Shown: positions 1 through 8,491 of the stretch, piece by piece
Numbering within the stretch: position 1 is the stretch's first letter
How the letters are laid out: each line of letters opens with the position of its first letter
NCBI RefSeq assembly: GCF_011440375.1
Contig: NZ_JAAOIR010000002.1
Coordinates: forward strand, 124,001-188,000
Length of the DNA stretch: 64,000 nucleotides
DNA from: Halorubellus sp. JP-L1
Lineage (GTDB): Archaea; Halobacteriota; Halobacteria; Halobacteriales; Natrialbaceae
Direction: 5' to 3'
Translations under genes and position numbers: made by a program
Notes under the pieces: generated by a model
Databases searched by the model: none
The model's input: the letters and a program-made list of their open reading frames with translations, nothing else
Told to the model about the DNA's origin: nothing

Positions 1-1151
1 CCGCCGCCGATGTCGGCGCCGACGGTGAAGCTACGGGCGGCCTCCGCGCCCCAGAACGACGTGTCGTCGGTGTGGTAGCCGGAAATCGTCTCGGGATTCG
101 ACGGGTCGGTGACGTCGTGGACCGTCACGCCGCCGTCGTACCACGACGCGTGCAGGCGGTTCGCGGTGACGTCGAAGTTGTGCGACGTGCGGAACCCGTC
201 GACGTCCGGCGGGTCGATCCGCGCGAGTTCCTGCGGGTCGTCGTAGTCCGAGACGTCGAAGATCTTGATACCGCCGTAGTCGTCGTTGTCCGGGTTCTCG
301 ACGAAGTTACCGGGGAACGTCTCTGCGCCGACGTACACCAGGTCGCCGCCGGGCGACGGCTGGACGTAGTGCGCGTTCCCGGGTGCCGTGAGATAGCGTT
401 CGGCCGTGTAGCCGTCGGCGTCCGCCCCGGGGGCCTCCCCGAACTGCGTAACTAGCTGCGGGTCGGTGGGGTCGCTCACGTCGGCGACGACCGTCCCGGC
501 GTCCCAGAACGCCTGGTAGAGCAGGTCGTCCTGCACGTAGACGTCGTGGCAGGGGTTGACGCCGCCCGTGGCGAACTCGGGGAAGTCGTCCTTGAGCCGG
601 TACTCGCCGACGACCTCCGGGTCGCTGGGGTCGTTCACGTCGACGATGGTCGTTCGCGCTTCGCTGAACGCGGCGTCGCCGGACTCGTTGACCGTGAGGT
701 ACGCGTAGCCGTCCGCGAGGAAGTTGTTGTGGATGTGGTGGCCGACGTCCACGAACCCGATCTCGGTCGGGTCGGTGGGGTCGCTCACGTCGACGAGCGT
801 GATGCCCGGGCCGCCGTTGCTCGCGAGACTGACGAGGTCGCCCTCGACTTTTGCGTCGAGGATGCCTCCCGCGGGGGCGTCGGCGGTCATCGACCCGACG
901 AGTTCGGGCCGGTTCGGGTTCTGCCAGTCGACGACGCCGAGACCGTCGCCGGTCGCGACGTACGCGTACGTCCCCTGCGTGGAGACCTCTGCAGTGCCGC
1001 CGACGGCGACCTCGCTGAAGAGACGGAGGGAGTCGTCCGTCCCGCGGCCGTTGCCGTTCCCTGGCGGACTGGCGCTCCCGACGCCCGCGACTCCGGCAAG
1101 ACCGAGCGCGCCAGTCGCCTTCAGGAACTCGCGTCTCTCGGGCAGCCGCAT
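1..1151 (-). CDS. LVIVD-repeat exported protein, partial (C-terminus beyond window)
   Basis: The frame is open from an ATG at 1151 to the left edge, about 383 codons. The N-terminus has a twin-arginine motif (ERREFLKATG) followed by a small hydrophobic stretch ending in Ala-Ser, so it is probably exported folded through Tat. The rest is a chain of beta-strand repeats of the type DVSDPTDP, spaced roughly 40-50 residues apart, typical of LVIVD-repeat propeller-like surface proteins. The start lies 2 bases after the stop of the upstream gene, which points to one operon with its paralogue. The molecular role of LVIVD proteins in haloarchaea is not established; extracellular binding is inference only. 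Confidence 0.85.
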   Translation of the reverse strand, partial: MRLPERREFLKATGALGLAGVAGVGSASPPGNGNGRGTDDSLRLFSEVAVGGTAEVSTQGTYAYVATGDGLGVVDWQNPNRPELVGSMTADAPAGGILDAKVEGDLVSLASNGGPGITLVDVSDPTDPTEIGFVDVGHHIHNNFLADGYAYLTVNESGDAAFSEARTTIVDVNDPSDPEVVGEYRLKDDFPEFATGGVNPCHDVYVQDDLLYQAFWDAGTVVADVSDPTDPQLVTQFGEAPGADADGYTAERYLTAPGNAHYVQPSPGGDLVYVGAETFPGNFVENPDNDDYGGIKIFDVSDYDDPQELARIDPPDVDGFRTSHNFDVTANRLHASWYDGGVTVHDVTDPSNPETISGYHTDDTSFWGAEAARSFTVGADIGG

Positions 1152-1153
1152 CG

Positions 1154-2458
1154 TCACTTCCCACCCTTGCCGCCGTTGCCGCCGTTGCCGCCCTTCGCGG
1201 CGGCGGGCGTGACCTTGAACACGTAGATCCCGGTCTGCATGTCGCTGGTCACGACGAGGTCGCGCTCCTCGCTGTAGTTCGCGCCCCACGCCATCGGGGC
1301 CTCGCCGACGAAGCCGGCGCCGTCTGCCTGGTCGGCCATGTCGTCGGTCGCGTACCGGTCGGTCGGCGTCGGGTCGGTCGGGTCGGAGATGTCGTAGACG
1401 ACCGTTCCTTCGTGGTAGTCGCCGCTGACGAGCAGCGAGTTGTTCCCTTTCGAGATGACCTGGTGGTTGTGGGTCGTCCAGTCGAACGCGTCCAGTGGGT
1501 CGTCCATCACCTGTGCGTTCGGCGAGTACGTGAAGCCCACGTGCTCGGGGTCGGCGACGGATCCGTCGCCCCAGCCGATGTCGAAGATGTGCTTGCCGCC
1601 AGGGTATCCGAACCCGATCTCGTCGCCGACGACGACGAGGTCGCGGTCGGGGTCGTGGCTCGCGTAGTGACAACTGGAGAATCCGGGTTCGCCGTTCTCG
1701 AGGCGCTCCTCGGAGTAGTCCGGTAGTCCCTCGTAGCTGAACTTGCCGGCCACGGTCGGCGAGAGCGGGTCGCTGATGTCCATCGCGACGTAGCCGTCGA
1801 AGCCGCCGCCGATGAACGCGCAGTGGAGGAGGTCGCGCTCGGTGTCGACGACCATGTCGTGGCAGTCGCCGTGCGGTTCGGGGCTGACGACGTCGCCGCC
1901 GGTGACGTCGGTCGGGTCGCTGGTGTCCCAGACGCCGACGCCGTCGTGTTCGGTCGTGTAGAGCACGTCGCCCTCGGGGTGTGCTTCGACGTTGTGCGTC
2001 GATCCCGCAGGGATGCGCGACGCCTTGACGGGGTCCTCGACCGTGCCCTCGTCGTAGCCGTAGTCGATGACGTCGACGCCGTTCGGCGGTTCGCCGTCGC
2101 CACCGCCACCTTCTCGGCTGCGGTAGTAGAGGCCGTCGCGACGGTCGAACTGGACGTCGGCGTGCCGGACGCCCTCCGACGGCGTCGGGAACTCGTGGAC
2201 TTCCGTGGGGTCCCGCGGATTCCCGATGTCGACGAGGAACGAGCCGCCCGGTCCGGCGTAACTCCCGAGGAGAGCGTACTGTCCGTCCGCGCGGACGTCC
2301 TCCTCCGCGTAGCCGCCCGCCGGATCCGACAGGAGAGAGTGACCCATCTTCCTGATCCGACCCTTCTTCGGTTGTTCGCTCGCGGTTACCGTACCTATGC
2401 CACTGACCACTGTCGTGCTGCCCAGTACCTTGAGCAGCGTGCGCCGTGTCGATTGCAT
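1154..2458 (-). CDS. LVIVD-repeat exported protein
   Basis: A 434-residue protein with a Tat-like signal (STRRTLLKVLG, then a hydrophobic segment) and repeated D-x-S-D-P-T-D-P turns across its length, as in its downstream neighbour. The C-terminus is a low-complexity Gly/Asn/Lys tail (GGNGGNGGKGGK), which may be a flexible linker or wall-associated tail. The fold is probably a beta-propeller facing outside the cell. A TATA-like stretch lies about 60-80 bases upstream (near 2535-2550). Transcription continues into the downstream paralogue after a 2-base gap. Function unknown. Confidence 0.85.
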   Translation of the reverse strand: MQSTRRTLLKVLGSTTVVSGIGTVTASEQPKKGRIRKMGHSLLSDPAGGYAEEDVRADGQYALLGSYAGPGGSFLVDIGNPRDPTEVHEFPTPSEGVRHADVQFDRRDGLYYRSREGGGGDGEPPNGVDVIDYGYDEGTVEDPVKASRIPAGSTHNVEAHPEGDVLYTTEHDGVGVWDTSDPTDVTGGDVVSPEPHGDCHDMVVDTERDLLHCAFIGGGFDGYVAMDISDPLSPTVAGKFSYEGLPDYSEERLENGEPGFSSCHYASHDPDRDLVVVGDEIGFGYPGGKHIFDIGWGDGSVADPEHVGFTYSPNAQVMDDPLDAFDWTTHNHQVISKGNNSLLVSGDYHEGTVVYDISDPTDPTPTDRYATDDMADQADGAGFVGEAPMAWGANYSEERDLVVTSDMQTGIYVFKVTPAAAKGGNGGNGGKGGK

Positions 2459-3048
2459 GGGGCGATCCGGTCAGCGCTTCGCAACCATGTGGTATTGTAA
2501 ATTTGGTTCTAACCCCGTCTAAACGGCATGAAACATCGTTATACTTATTAGAAATCACCACTGGATACAGCTAGGGGTATCTAACTCGATCCAAGAAAAC
2601 GCGTTCTCGAAGCGTATCACGCCAGACGCTGTGAACAGTTCCCTCCTGGCGGCAAACGATGTTTTTCTTCCACCGAACTGAAGCGAAAACTATCTATTGT
2701 CCTCGAACATACATCAGTTGGTAACGACGAGGACGAAACTCGTAGCCGTTCGCTCGCGAACTAACTCACGCTCGACCGAACGCCAATCCTCACAACCCGA
2801 CTCACGCTCGACGAACCGTCGACACTCGCCAACTCGACCCCTCGACACGCACCAGCGTCGACCGCCGCTCACCGACCACGATAGAAGAGAGCCCGTCCGT
2901 CAGTCGTCGGCCTCGACGGCCACCTGTTCCGCCTCCGCCGCCTCCTCTTCGGCCTTCTCCTCCGCCTCCTTCTTGTCCTTGATCTTCTGATGCTCCATCG
3001 CTTCCGGGCTAAGAAAACTCTAAAGGGGCTTCAGAACGATAGTCAGAT
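2459..3048. other. Intergenic stretch upstream of the integrase
   Basis: About 590 bases with an AT-rich promoter-like part near 2500-2560, serving the minus-strand LVIVD operon, and a C/A-rich stretch at 2720-2890 that gives only shadow reading frames. The only coding candidate is a 32-codon minus-strand frame at 2900-2998, listed separately. I looked here for a tRNA or a tRNA 3' end, since tyrosine recombinases often use one, and found none. Confidence 0.6.
2900..2998 (-). CDS. Possible 32-residue highly charged small protein
   Basis: A short ATG-to-TGA frame coding for 32 residues dominated by Glu, Lys and Ala (starts MEHQKIKDKKEAEEK, ends AVEADD). It would form a charged helix. The composition fits haloarchaeal coding DNA, and a TATA-like T/A-rich stretch (complement of 3010-3023) lies 15-25 bases before the ATG. 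It is divergent from the integrase with 50 bases between starts. A chance frame in skewed DNA cannot be excluded. Confidence 0.35.
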   Translation of the reverse strand: MEHQKIKDKKEAEEKAEEEAAEAEQVAVEADD

Positions 3049-4386
3049 ATGGCTCATCGCGACGACCCGCGCCTCCGATATGACGAGGAACTCGATCGGT
3101 TGGAGCGGGTCACCGGCGACGGAGAGCCCGAAAACGTCGACGGCCCCGGGCAGCTCCGCGGTGACGTCTCAGAAGCCGACGCTGCCGCCATTCGCGAAGT
3201 CCTCGACGCGCTCGATCCGGAACAACCTGCGAAGGTGTTCCAGGCGAACGGGCAGGGAACCGAGACGAAGGAGTACAAGACGCTCGCGAACTACACTGCG
3301 CGGCTTCGGCTGGCCGCGACGGAACTCGACGGTGAACTCCTGGGCCAGACAACGGACTCGATCAATCAGCTCATGGGCGACATGGCGAGCGGTGACGCCG
3401 AAATTGCGCCCGACAAAGGATACACCAGCGGAACGGTCGGGCAGTATCAGTCCGCACTCAAGGCGCTCTACCGCTATCACGACGATCACGATGTCGATCC
3501 CGAGGAGATCCCCGTGTTCGCGCCAGAGGATACGTCGGTCGACGAGCGCGACATGTTCACCGTCGACGAAGTGCAAGCGATGCGGGACGCGACCGAGAGC
3601 CCACGAGAACGGTGCCTGTTCGAACTGCTGGCGTACACGGGACAGCGCATCCGAGCGATCCAGACGCTCCGCATCAAGGACATCGATCTGGACGATGGCG
3701 TGTTGTATCTGAACGAGAACGTGGATGGAATGAAGGGCGCGAAAGGGAAGCGTCCACTGCTCGGTGCCGATGCGTACGTCAGGCGATGGCTCGACTACCA
3801 CCCGACGAAGGAACCGGACGACTACCTGATCACGCCGAAGGCGACTGGTGGGGGCGAACCAGGGGGTATGATCACGCAGGACACCATCAGGTACCACCTC
3901 AAGAAGATCGCGGACAAGGCCGACGTCGAGAAGGACGTCCACCCCCACATCTTCCGTCACTACTTCACCACCATCGCGAAGCGCGACTACGACCTGGACG
4001 ACGCCTACATCAAACACCTTCGCGGAGACTCCCCCGGTTCGAACGTTATGGAAACCACGTATCGCCACCTATCCGATGCTGACGCAGTAGAACACGCCGA
4101 CGCGAAGTTCGAAGGACGCGAACCCGAGAAGAACAGCGCTCTGACACCAGAAACGTGTCCAACCTGTGGAGAGATCCTCGAACCGAACGCGAAGGCATGT
4201 TCTATCTGCGGTACCGTGTTCACTCCGGACGCGAAGAGCGCAAAGGAGCAGATTAAAAACACCGTTCAGGATGCAAAGGACGAGGCCGAAACGCTGGACG
4301 AACACAAGGACCTTGATCGGCTGGAGCGACTGGTGGACGAAAATCCCGAACTACTCGATGTACTCGAAGGCCTGGTGGAAGACTAA
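3049..4386 (+). CDS. Tyrosine recombinase / phage-type integrase
   Basis: A 445-residue XerC/D-type recombinase. It has an N-terminal SAM-like DNA-binding half (about 40-150) and a catalytic half with Arg200 (TGQRIRAIQTL), the HIFRH box (His300, Arg303), His323 and the nucleophile Tyr338 (METTYRHL). A C-terminal zinc ribbon follows (Cys370/373 and Cys384/387), then a charged helical tail, an arrangement common in haloarchaeal integrases. The start is ATG 3049 with a TATA-like TCTAAAG about 28 bases upstream. It sits at the left border of a run of defence genes, so it probably mobilised an island. No att repeat or tRNA target was recognised. Confidence 0.9.
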   Translation: MAHRDDPRLRYDEELDRLERVTGDGEPENVDGPGQLRGDVSEADAAAIREVLDALDPEQPAKVFQANGQGTETKEYKTLANYTARLRLAATELDGELLGQTTDSINQLMGDMASGDAEIAPDKGYTSGTVGQYQSALKALYRYHDDHDVDPEEIPVFAPEDTSVDERDMFTVDEVQAMRDATESPRERCLFELLAYTGQRIRAIQTLRIKDIDLDDGVLYLNENVDGMKGAKGKRPLLGADAYVRRWLDYHPTKEPDDYLITPKATGGGEPGGMITQDTIRYHLKKIADKADVEKDVHPHIFRHYFTTIAKRDYDLDDAYIKHLRGDSPGSNVMETTYRHLSDADAVEHADAKFEGREPEKNSALTPETCPTCGEILEPNAKACSICGTVFTPDAKSAKEQIKNTVQDAKDEAETLDEHKDLDRLERLVDENPELLDVLEGLVED

Positions 4387-4411
4387 TCTTCGATTGGGTT
4401 TTGTTGAAATT

Positions 4412-4432
4412 CTCGCTGAGAAATATAGCGAG
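4412..4432. repeat. Inverted repeat after the integrase
   Basis: Arms CTCGCT (4412-4417) and AGCGAG (4427-4432) around a 9-base loop, in the 114-base gap between the convergent integrase and mcrC genes. It could help termination or be part of a recombination site. Nothing in the sequence decides between these. Confidence 0.4.
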
Positions 4433-4500
4433 TGGGGTTGATGTCCCAAGCCGAAATAAGGTCGCGGCGAACGGGCTCTTCGCGATTCAATTTCACTCCT

Positions 4501-5769
4501 CTAATTGACAACCCCGTCAATCGCTACTTCAACCCCACTCTCCAACATTCGAACAAACTCCTCATACGACTGTACATCTGCCGCCGTCGGGAGTTCGATT
4601 AATGATAGCGGGAACTGGCCAGCGACCCACGATTGGGAGGCATTCTGCCCCCTACAATCGGGGTATATTAACAAGCCTGGTGCGTCACGAGAAAGCATGT
4701 ACGACGTCATCTGGTAGAAATCAGGATTTCCTGGGAGATCGGTTTTCCATTTCGCGTCACCGACAAACCGCACTGTATCGGTTTCATCGTATACCGTCAC
4801 GTCGGGTTTGAGTTGTACTTCGTGTTTGCCACTAGTGAGGAGCGAGGTGGTCTGTTCCTGGGGTTCAACCCGCCAGCCCTCGAACTCCGAGACCACATCC
4901 TGGGTCGCTCGTTCGACGGCGTTCTCGAACACCGTATTCATGTTCACGAGCATGGCAAAGGCTGCACTCGTCCCGGCCTCGAGCTCGCCGATGAACGCAT
5001 TCCCGATCACTAACTCGGCGAGACGCAGGATGTCCTCGTAGTACCCGGACAGTCTAGTGAGTTGGATGCTCTCGAGCTCCTGGCGTGTGACCGGTGTCAG
5101 CGACACCCGTCGTCGGAGTATCTGTTGGTGCTGCCGCAGTGCGCGCGTAATCGACGGGTCTGACACGAGCCCAAGTAAGATGGATGCCGCATAGAGAATC
5201 GCCTGGTTCGCTGCGATATCGTGTGTCAGCTCGTCATACGTACATTCGAAGGCCGTTGGTGTGGGTGGCTGTCGCTGGAGTTGCTGCTGAAGATTGAGCT
5301 GGCCGCGCAGGTGTTCTTCGGCGCCACTCCTTCGTCGATAGTCCGTGTGGAGCCCCCGATTCAACACACGACGCAGCTCCGATTCGTACAATGCGCCGAG
5401 CGCGTCGAGAAAGGTTTCACCACGACGGAATGCTGTCTGTGAGTCGAACGTTGCCGCGGTCGTGTCGTGCGCATACCGAAGCAAGTACAGGAGATTCGTC
5501 CCTGCGGCTTCCGGTCGAATTTGAACCGTTGGCCCGTCTCGAAGCGAGACGACGCCGACGTACTGCGTCGCGGTCAGAATGGCGTCCCCGTCCCGGTTAT
5601 ACGTGAGCTTGATGCGGTCGCCTTCTCGATCTTCGCCTGCATTCACCTCTTGTTCGAGCATCTCTGCAGCCGCCTTGCTCAGCTCGAACGGTACCGAGGA
5701 CTCGTACTCGCCCAACTCGATGTCGGCGTCGAACTCGCCGTCCGTGAACAGGGAGGGCGCAGTCATCAC
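4501..5769 (-). CDS. mcrC: McrC-type restriction endonuclease subunit
   Basis: About 422 residues. The N-terminal part is the McrC-specific beta-rich region, with a conserved RPE near an LL-YL-YA motif. The C-terminal part is a PD-(D/E)xK nuclease with LKPDVTVYD followed by GDAKWK. In McrBC systems this subunit is recruited by the McrB NTPase ring and cuts DNA when McrB has bound modified or otherwise marked sites. The start is ambiguous: GTG 5769 or ATG 5766, both overlapping the mcrB stop (GTGATGA), so translation is coupled. The length matches typical stand-alone McrC proteins. Confidence 0.9.
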   Translation of the reverse strand: MMTAPSLFTDGEFDADIELGEYESSVPFELSKAAAEMLEQEVNAGEDREGDRIKLTYNRDGDAILTATQYVGVVSLRDGPTVQIRPEAAGTNLLYLLRYAHDTTAATFDSQTAFRRGETFLDALGALYESELRRVLNRGLHTDYRRRSGAEEHLRGQLNLQQQLQRQPPTPTAFECTYDELTHDIAANQAILYAASILLGLVSDPSITRALRQHQQILRRRVSLTPVTRQELESIQLTRLSGYYEDILRLAELVIGNAFIGELEAGTSAAFAMLVNMNTVFENAVERATQDVVSEFEGWRVEPQEQTTSLLTSGKHEVQLKPDVTVYDETDTVRFVGDAKWKTDLPGNPDFYQMTSYMLSRDAPGLLIYPDCRGQNASQSWVAGQFPLSLIELPTAADVQSYEEFVRMLESGVEVAIDGVVN

Positions 5770-8303
5770 TCCTCGGCGCCGACCGACGCGGCATCGAACT
5801 CCTCAACAAACGGTTCCAGTGCAGCCGCCAGCTGTGTCTTGTCGAACGCTCGAATCTGTTGGCGCTCCCAATCGAATACCTCCGACCCACCTCTACCGAA
5901 GAGTACGTCCTGGATTCGCCCGTACTGCCCGAAGAAGTACTCCTCGACGAGTGGCAGAACCTCAAACTGCCAGATGTCGACGATGTCCTGCTCTGTCTCG
6001 ATGTCGAAGAAATACGAGTGCCCAATCTGCTTTCCACGACCTAGATCCGGCTCCGAACGAATCCGGCTATTGAGTTGGTGAACCGCAATTATCGACTGCG
6101 CGAGAAGCTGGTCGTCTGCACCAGCCGTCCGGGCGGTCGTTGCAACATCAGCCCACGACCCGAGGTCGTACTCCTCGCGGAGCAGCCGCAACCGTGGTGG
6201 GAAAGAAAGGAACGTAAAGCGACGCCGGAGTGCAGCGTCGACCAGGGCGATCGAGCGATCGGCCGTGTTCATCGTCCCGATCAAATAAAGGTTCGGTGGG
6301 ATCGTGAATCGATCCCCCGAGTGGGCCAACGAAATGGCCGTTTCGTTTGCACCGGCCAACCGTTTGTCTGCTTCGAGGGCGGTGATTAGTTCGCCAAAAA
6401 TCTGCGCGAGATTCCCTCGGTTGATCTCGTCGATGAGAAGGATGTATCGCGGGGCCTCTTCACCCTCCTCACTGGCGTAGTAGTCTTGGCGCGCGTGTTC
6501 AGCAAACTCTAGGAAGACCCCTGCCTCTTCGTCGTACGTCACAACTCCCTCCTCGTCCGTGCCGACGCTCAGGCCTTCGACGAAATCCTCGTACGTGAAT
6601 GATGGGTGGAACGTGACGGTCTCGAACTGGCCAGTATGGGGGTCGACGCCGGGCTGCTCGTTGAGCCACCAGTGTGCGAACTGTTTGGCGGTGTAGGTCT
6701 TGCCAGTCCCCGGCGGCCCATAGAAGACCATTTGCCCGGAATCCTGCAGTTGGCGGGCGATGTCGCTAGCTTGGTCTGGTGGGTTGCTCGAGGCAAGCGG
6801 CTCACCTTCCGGCGTCGCCGAGAGCTCGCGCTCAGGCGTCTTGACGGAATAATTCTCTTCAAGAATCGTCTTGGCCTTCACGTGGTTCATATTGGCCGAT
6901 AGGCCAACTGCGGACTGCAGTTCCCGGAACAAGACGAAAAAGAGCACTTCGCCAGGCCTCGCCTGGTTGATATCTCCGACACCCAGCTCGCGAGCCGCTT
7001 GGTCGAACGTGTTGGCGTAATCGGTATATATCGCCTGGAGCATCTCACAGTGGTGGACCTCCCGGAGGGTGAGTTTAGCCTCCGGCTGGACGCTTTTGAG
7101 CGAGTCTGTGAACTGCTCGACCAGCTTCTCAGTCATCGCGGTTTGGAACCAGCCGCGATTATACTGAGTAAAGGGCAGTCGGGTCCGGATGTCCACAACC
7201 GCCCCACTGACCGAGTCATACGACTCTGCTGGGGAGGGTGCCTCGATCGTCCACCACCACTCGCGAGCGTGATCCACAATGGCTGGCGCTTCGGCGATCA
7301 AGACGTACCGCAGTGGCGTTGGGACGGCAGTGAAGTACGCCCCTTGCGCGAGTTCGAAATTTTTGTCATAAAACAGACCATCATGGGTGTCATAGATGCG
7401 CTCGAATTCGCCTTGGTAGTCGCTGTTTTGCAGTAGATCTCCGTCGATGTCGAGTGGATTCTCGAACGCACGGTAGTTGGCCAACGGGAGGAAATACCCG
7501 TTACCACGGGCATTCGCGTCCCAGGAGTCGTCTGGAGGTCCCTCGAAATCCGTCTGGAGTGTTGAGGCAACCCGCGAGATGCCACGGAGCTCCCGCGTGT
7601 CTTTGAGCACGTGTAACACGATGTCTCCGAGATTGGGGTCGCGAAGGGTGCTGTAGATGTCTGCCCCATTACTGGCCTCACTGCGGGAGAACACGGCCGT
7701 CCCGAGCTCGAGATCGCCACCCGGCTGTTTGTACGGCTTATCCTCGAGTGAGGTGACCTCGATGTAGACGTCCGGCTCGACGCGGGCGGTGGTAAGCATC
7801 GACTCGATGGAGCCGTATTCGTCGACTAGTCCGCTGGTTGTCTCCGGGCCGCATACCCGGGTTCGCGTCAGGGCTTCATCACCGATGTCCAGGGCGTCAT
7901 GAAGCTGGAAGCTCTGGAGCTCGATGGGAATCGGCACATCAATCCACAGTAACGTGCCGATGGTGTGGTCGGACGTGTCTAGGCTGGCGCCGGCCTGCCG
8001 GAGTGCCTGCTTTGTGGCACTGGTCGCAACCTCGCTATTGTGGGTTACATCTAGCACCTGTGCTGCGTCGGTGTATTGATTGGCCCCCGTGTAGAACAGG
8101 ACATAATCCCCAGCCTCGATGGCGCGTCCGTCGATGTGGTCGGCTGCTGGGACCGGGTATCCGTGGACCATTCGATCGTCGCCTGGTGGGTCGGCGGTGT
8201 CGAGCTGAGTCCGGTCGAGCCCCCGTTGCACTACCTCTGAGAAGATCGTCTGTTCGGCCGGACTGACCACAGACGCAAGAACGAGGCCGGGCGGCGTACT
8301 CAT
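5766..8303 (-). CDS. mcrB: McrB-type AAA+ NTPase with N-terminal PUA/EVE-like reader domains
   Basis: About 845 residues. Two beta-rich PUA/EVE-like domains occupy the N-terminal 350-400 residues (AGDYVLFYTGANQYTDAAQVL; LGDIVLHVLKDTRELRGIS) and probably recognise the modified base. They are followed by the AAA+ motor: Walker A GPPGTGKT near residue 530, Walker B LLIDEINRGNLAQIFGEL, sensor region LIGTMNTADRS and arginine finger ALRRRF. I chose ATG 8303 rather than a frame start 48 bases further out, because a TATA box (complement of 8328-8336) lies 29 bases before it, giving a leaderless mRNA. It forms a two-gene operon with mcrC. Confidence 0.9.
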   Translation of the reverse strand: MSTPPGLVLASVVSPAEQTIFSEVVQRGLDRTQLDTADPPGDDRMVHGYPVPAADHIDGRAIEAGDYVLFYTGANQYTDAAQVLDVTHNSEVATSATKQALRQAGASLDTSDHTIGTLLWIDVPIPIELQSFQLHDALDIGDEALTRTRVCGPETTSGLVDEYGSIESMLTTARVEPDVYIEVTSLEDKPYKQPGGDLELGTAVFSRSEASNGADIYSTLRDPNLGDIVLHVLKDTRELRGISRVASTLQTDFEGPPDDSWDANARGNGYFLPLANYRAFENPLDIDGDLLQNSDYQGEFERIYDTHDGLFYDKNFELAQGAYFTAVPTPLRYVLIAEAPAIVDHAREWWWTIEAPSPAESYDSVSGAVVDIRTRLPFTQYNRGWFQTAMTEKLVEQFTDSLKSVQPEAKLTLREVHHCEMLQAIYTDYANTFDQAARELGVGDINQARPGEVLFFVLFRELQSAVGLSANMNHVKAKTILEENYSVKTPERELSATPEGEPLASSNPPDQASDIARQLQDSGQMVFYGPPGTGKTYTAKQFAHWWLNEQPGVDPHTGQFETVTFHPSFTYEDFVEGLSVGTDEEGVVTYDEEAGVFLEFAEHARQDYYASEEGEEAPRYILLIDEINRGNLAQIFGELITALEADKRLAGANETAISLAHSGDRFTIPPNLYLIGTMNTADRSIALVDAALRRRFTFLSFPPRLRLLREEYDLGSWADVATTARTAGADDQLLAQSIIAVHQLNSRIRSEPDLGRGKQIGHSYFFDIETEQDIVDIWQFEVLPLVEEYFFGQYGRIQDVLFGRGGSEVFDWERQQIRAFDKTQLAAALEPFVEEFDAASVGAEE

Positions 8304-8327
8304 TGCAGTAAGTCTGGGACAGTAGTG

Positions 8328-8336
8328 ATATAAAAA
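8328..8336 (-). promoter_or_regulatory. TATA box of mcrBC
   Basis: On the minus strand this reads TTTTATATC. Its centre is 29 bases before the ATG at 8303, the normal archaeal spacing for a leaderless transcript, and it decides the start of mcrB. Confidence 0.65.
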
Positions 8337-8491
8337 TGAGGCATCCGGCACCGGAGTTACAGCACTACCGGAAGCCCGAGCTGTCGCAGGTCAATCCAAG
8401 GGCACTGCGGTACTGATGAAACCCCCTCCGTCAGCCACGGTTTTACGCGACAGAGCCGGGTGAGTAGTATCTCGAGGGAGCTAAACCGATT

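Noticed and set aside
307-1164. Long Arg-rich minus-strand frame
   Set aside because: It is a shadow of the LVIVD-repeat gene in another frame. The Arg/Pro composition is unlike halophilic proteins.
2459-3048. tRNA attachment site for the integrase
   Set aside because: No tRNA-like stems or T-loop sequence were found on either side of the integrase.
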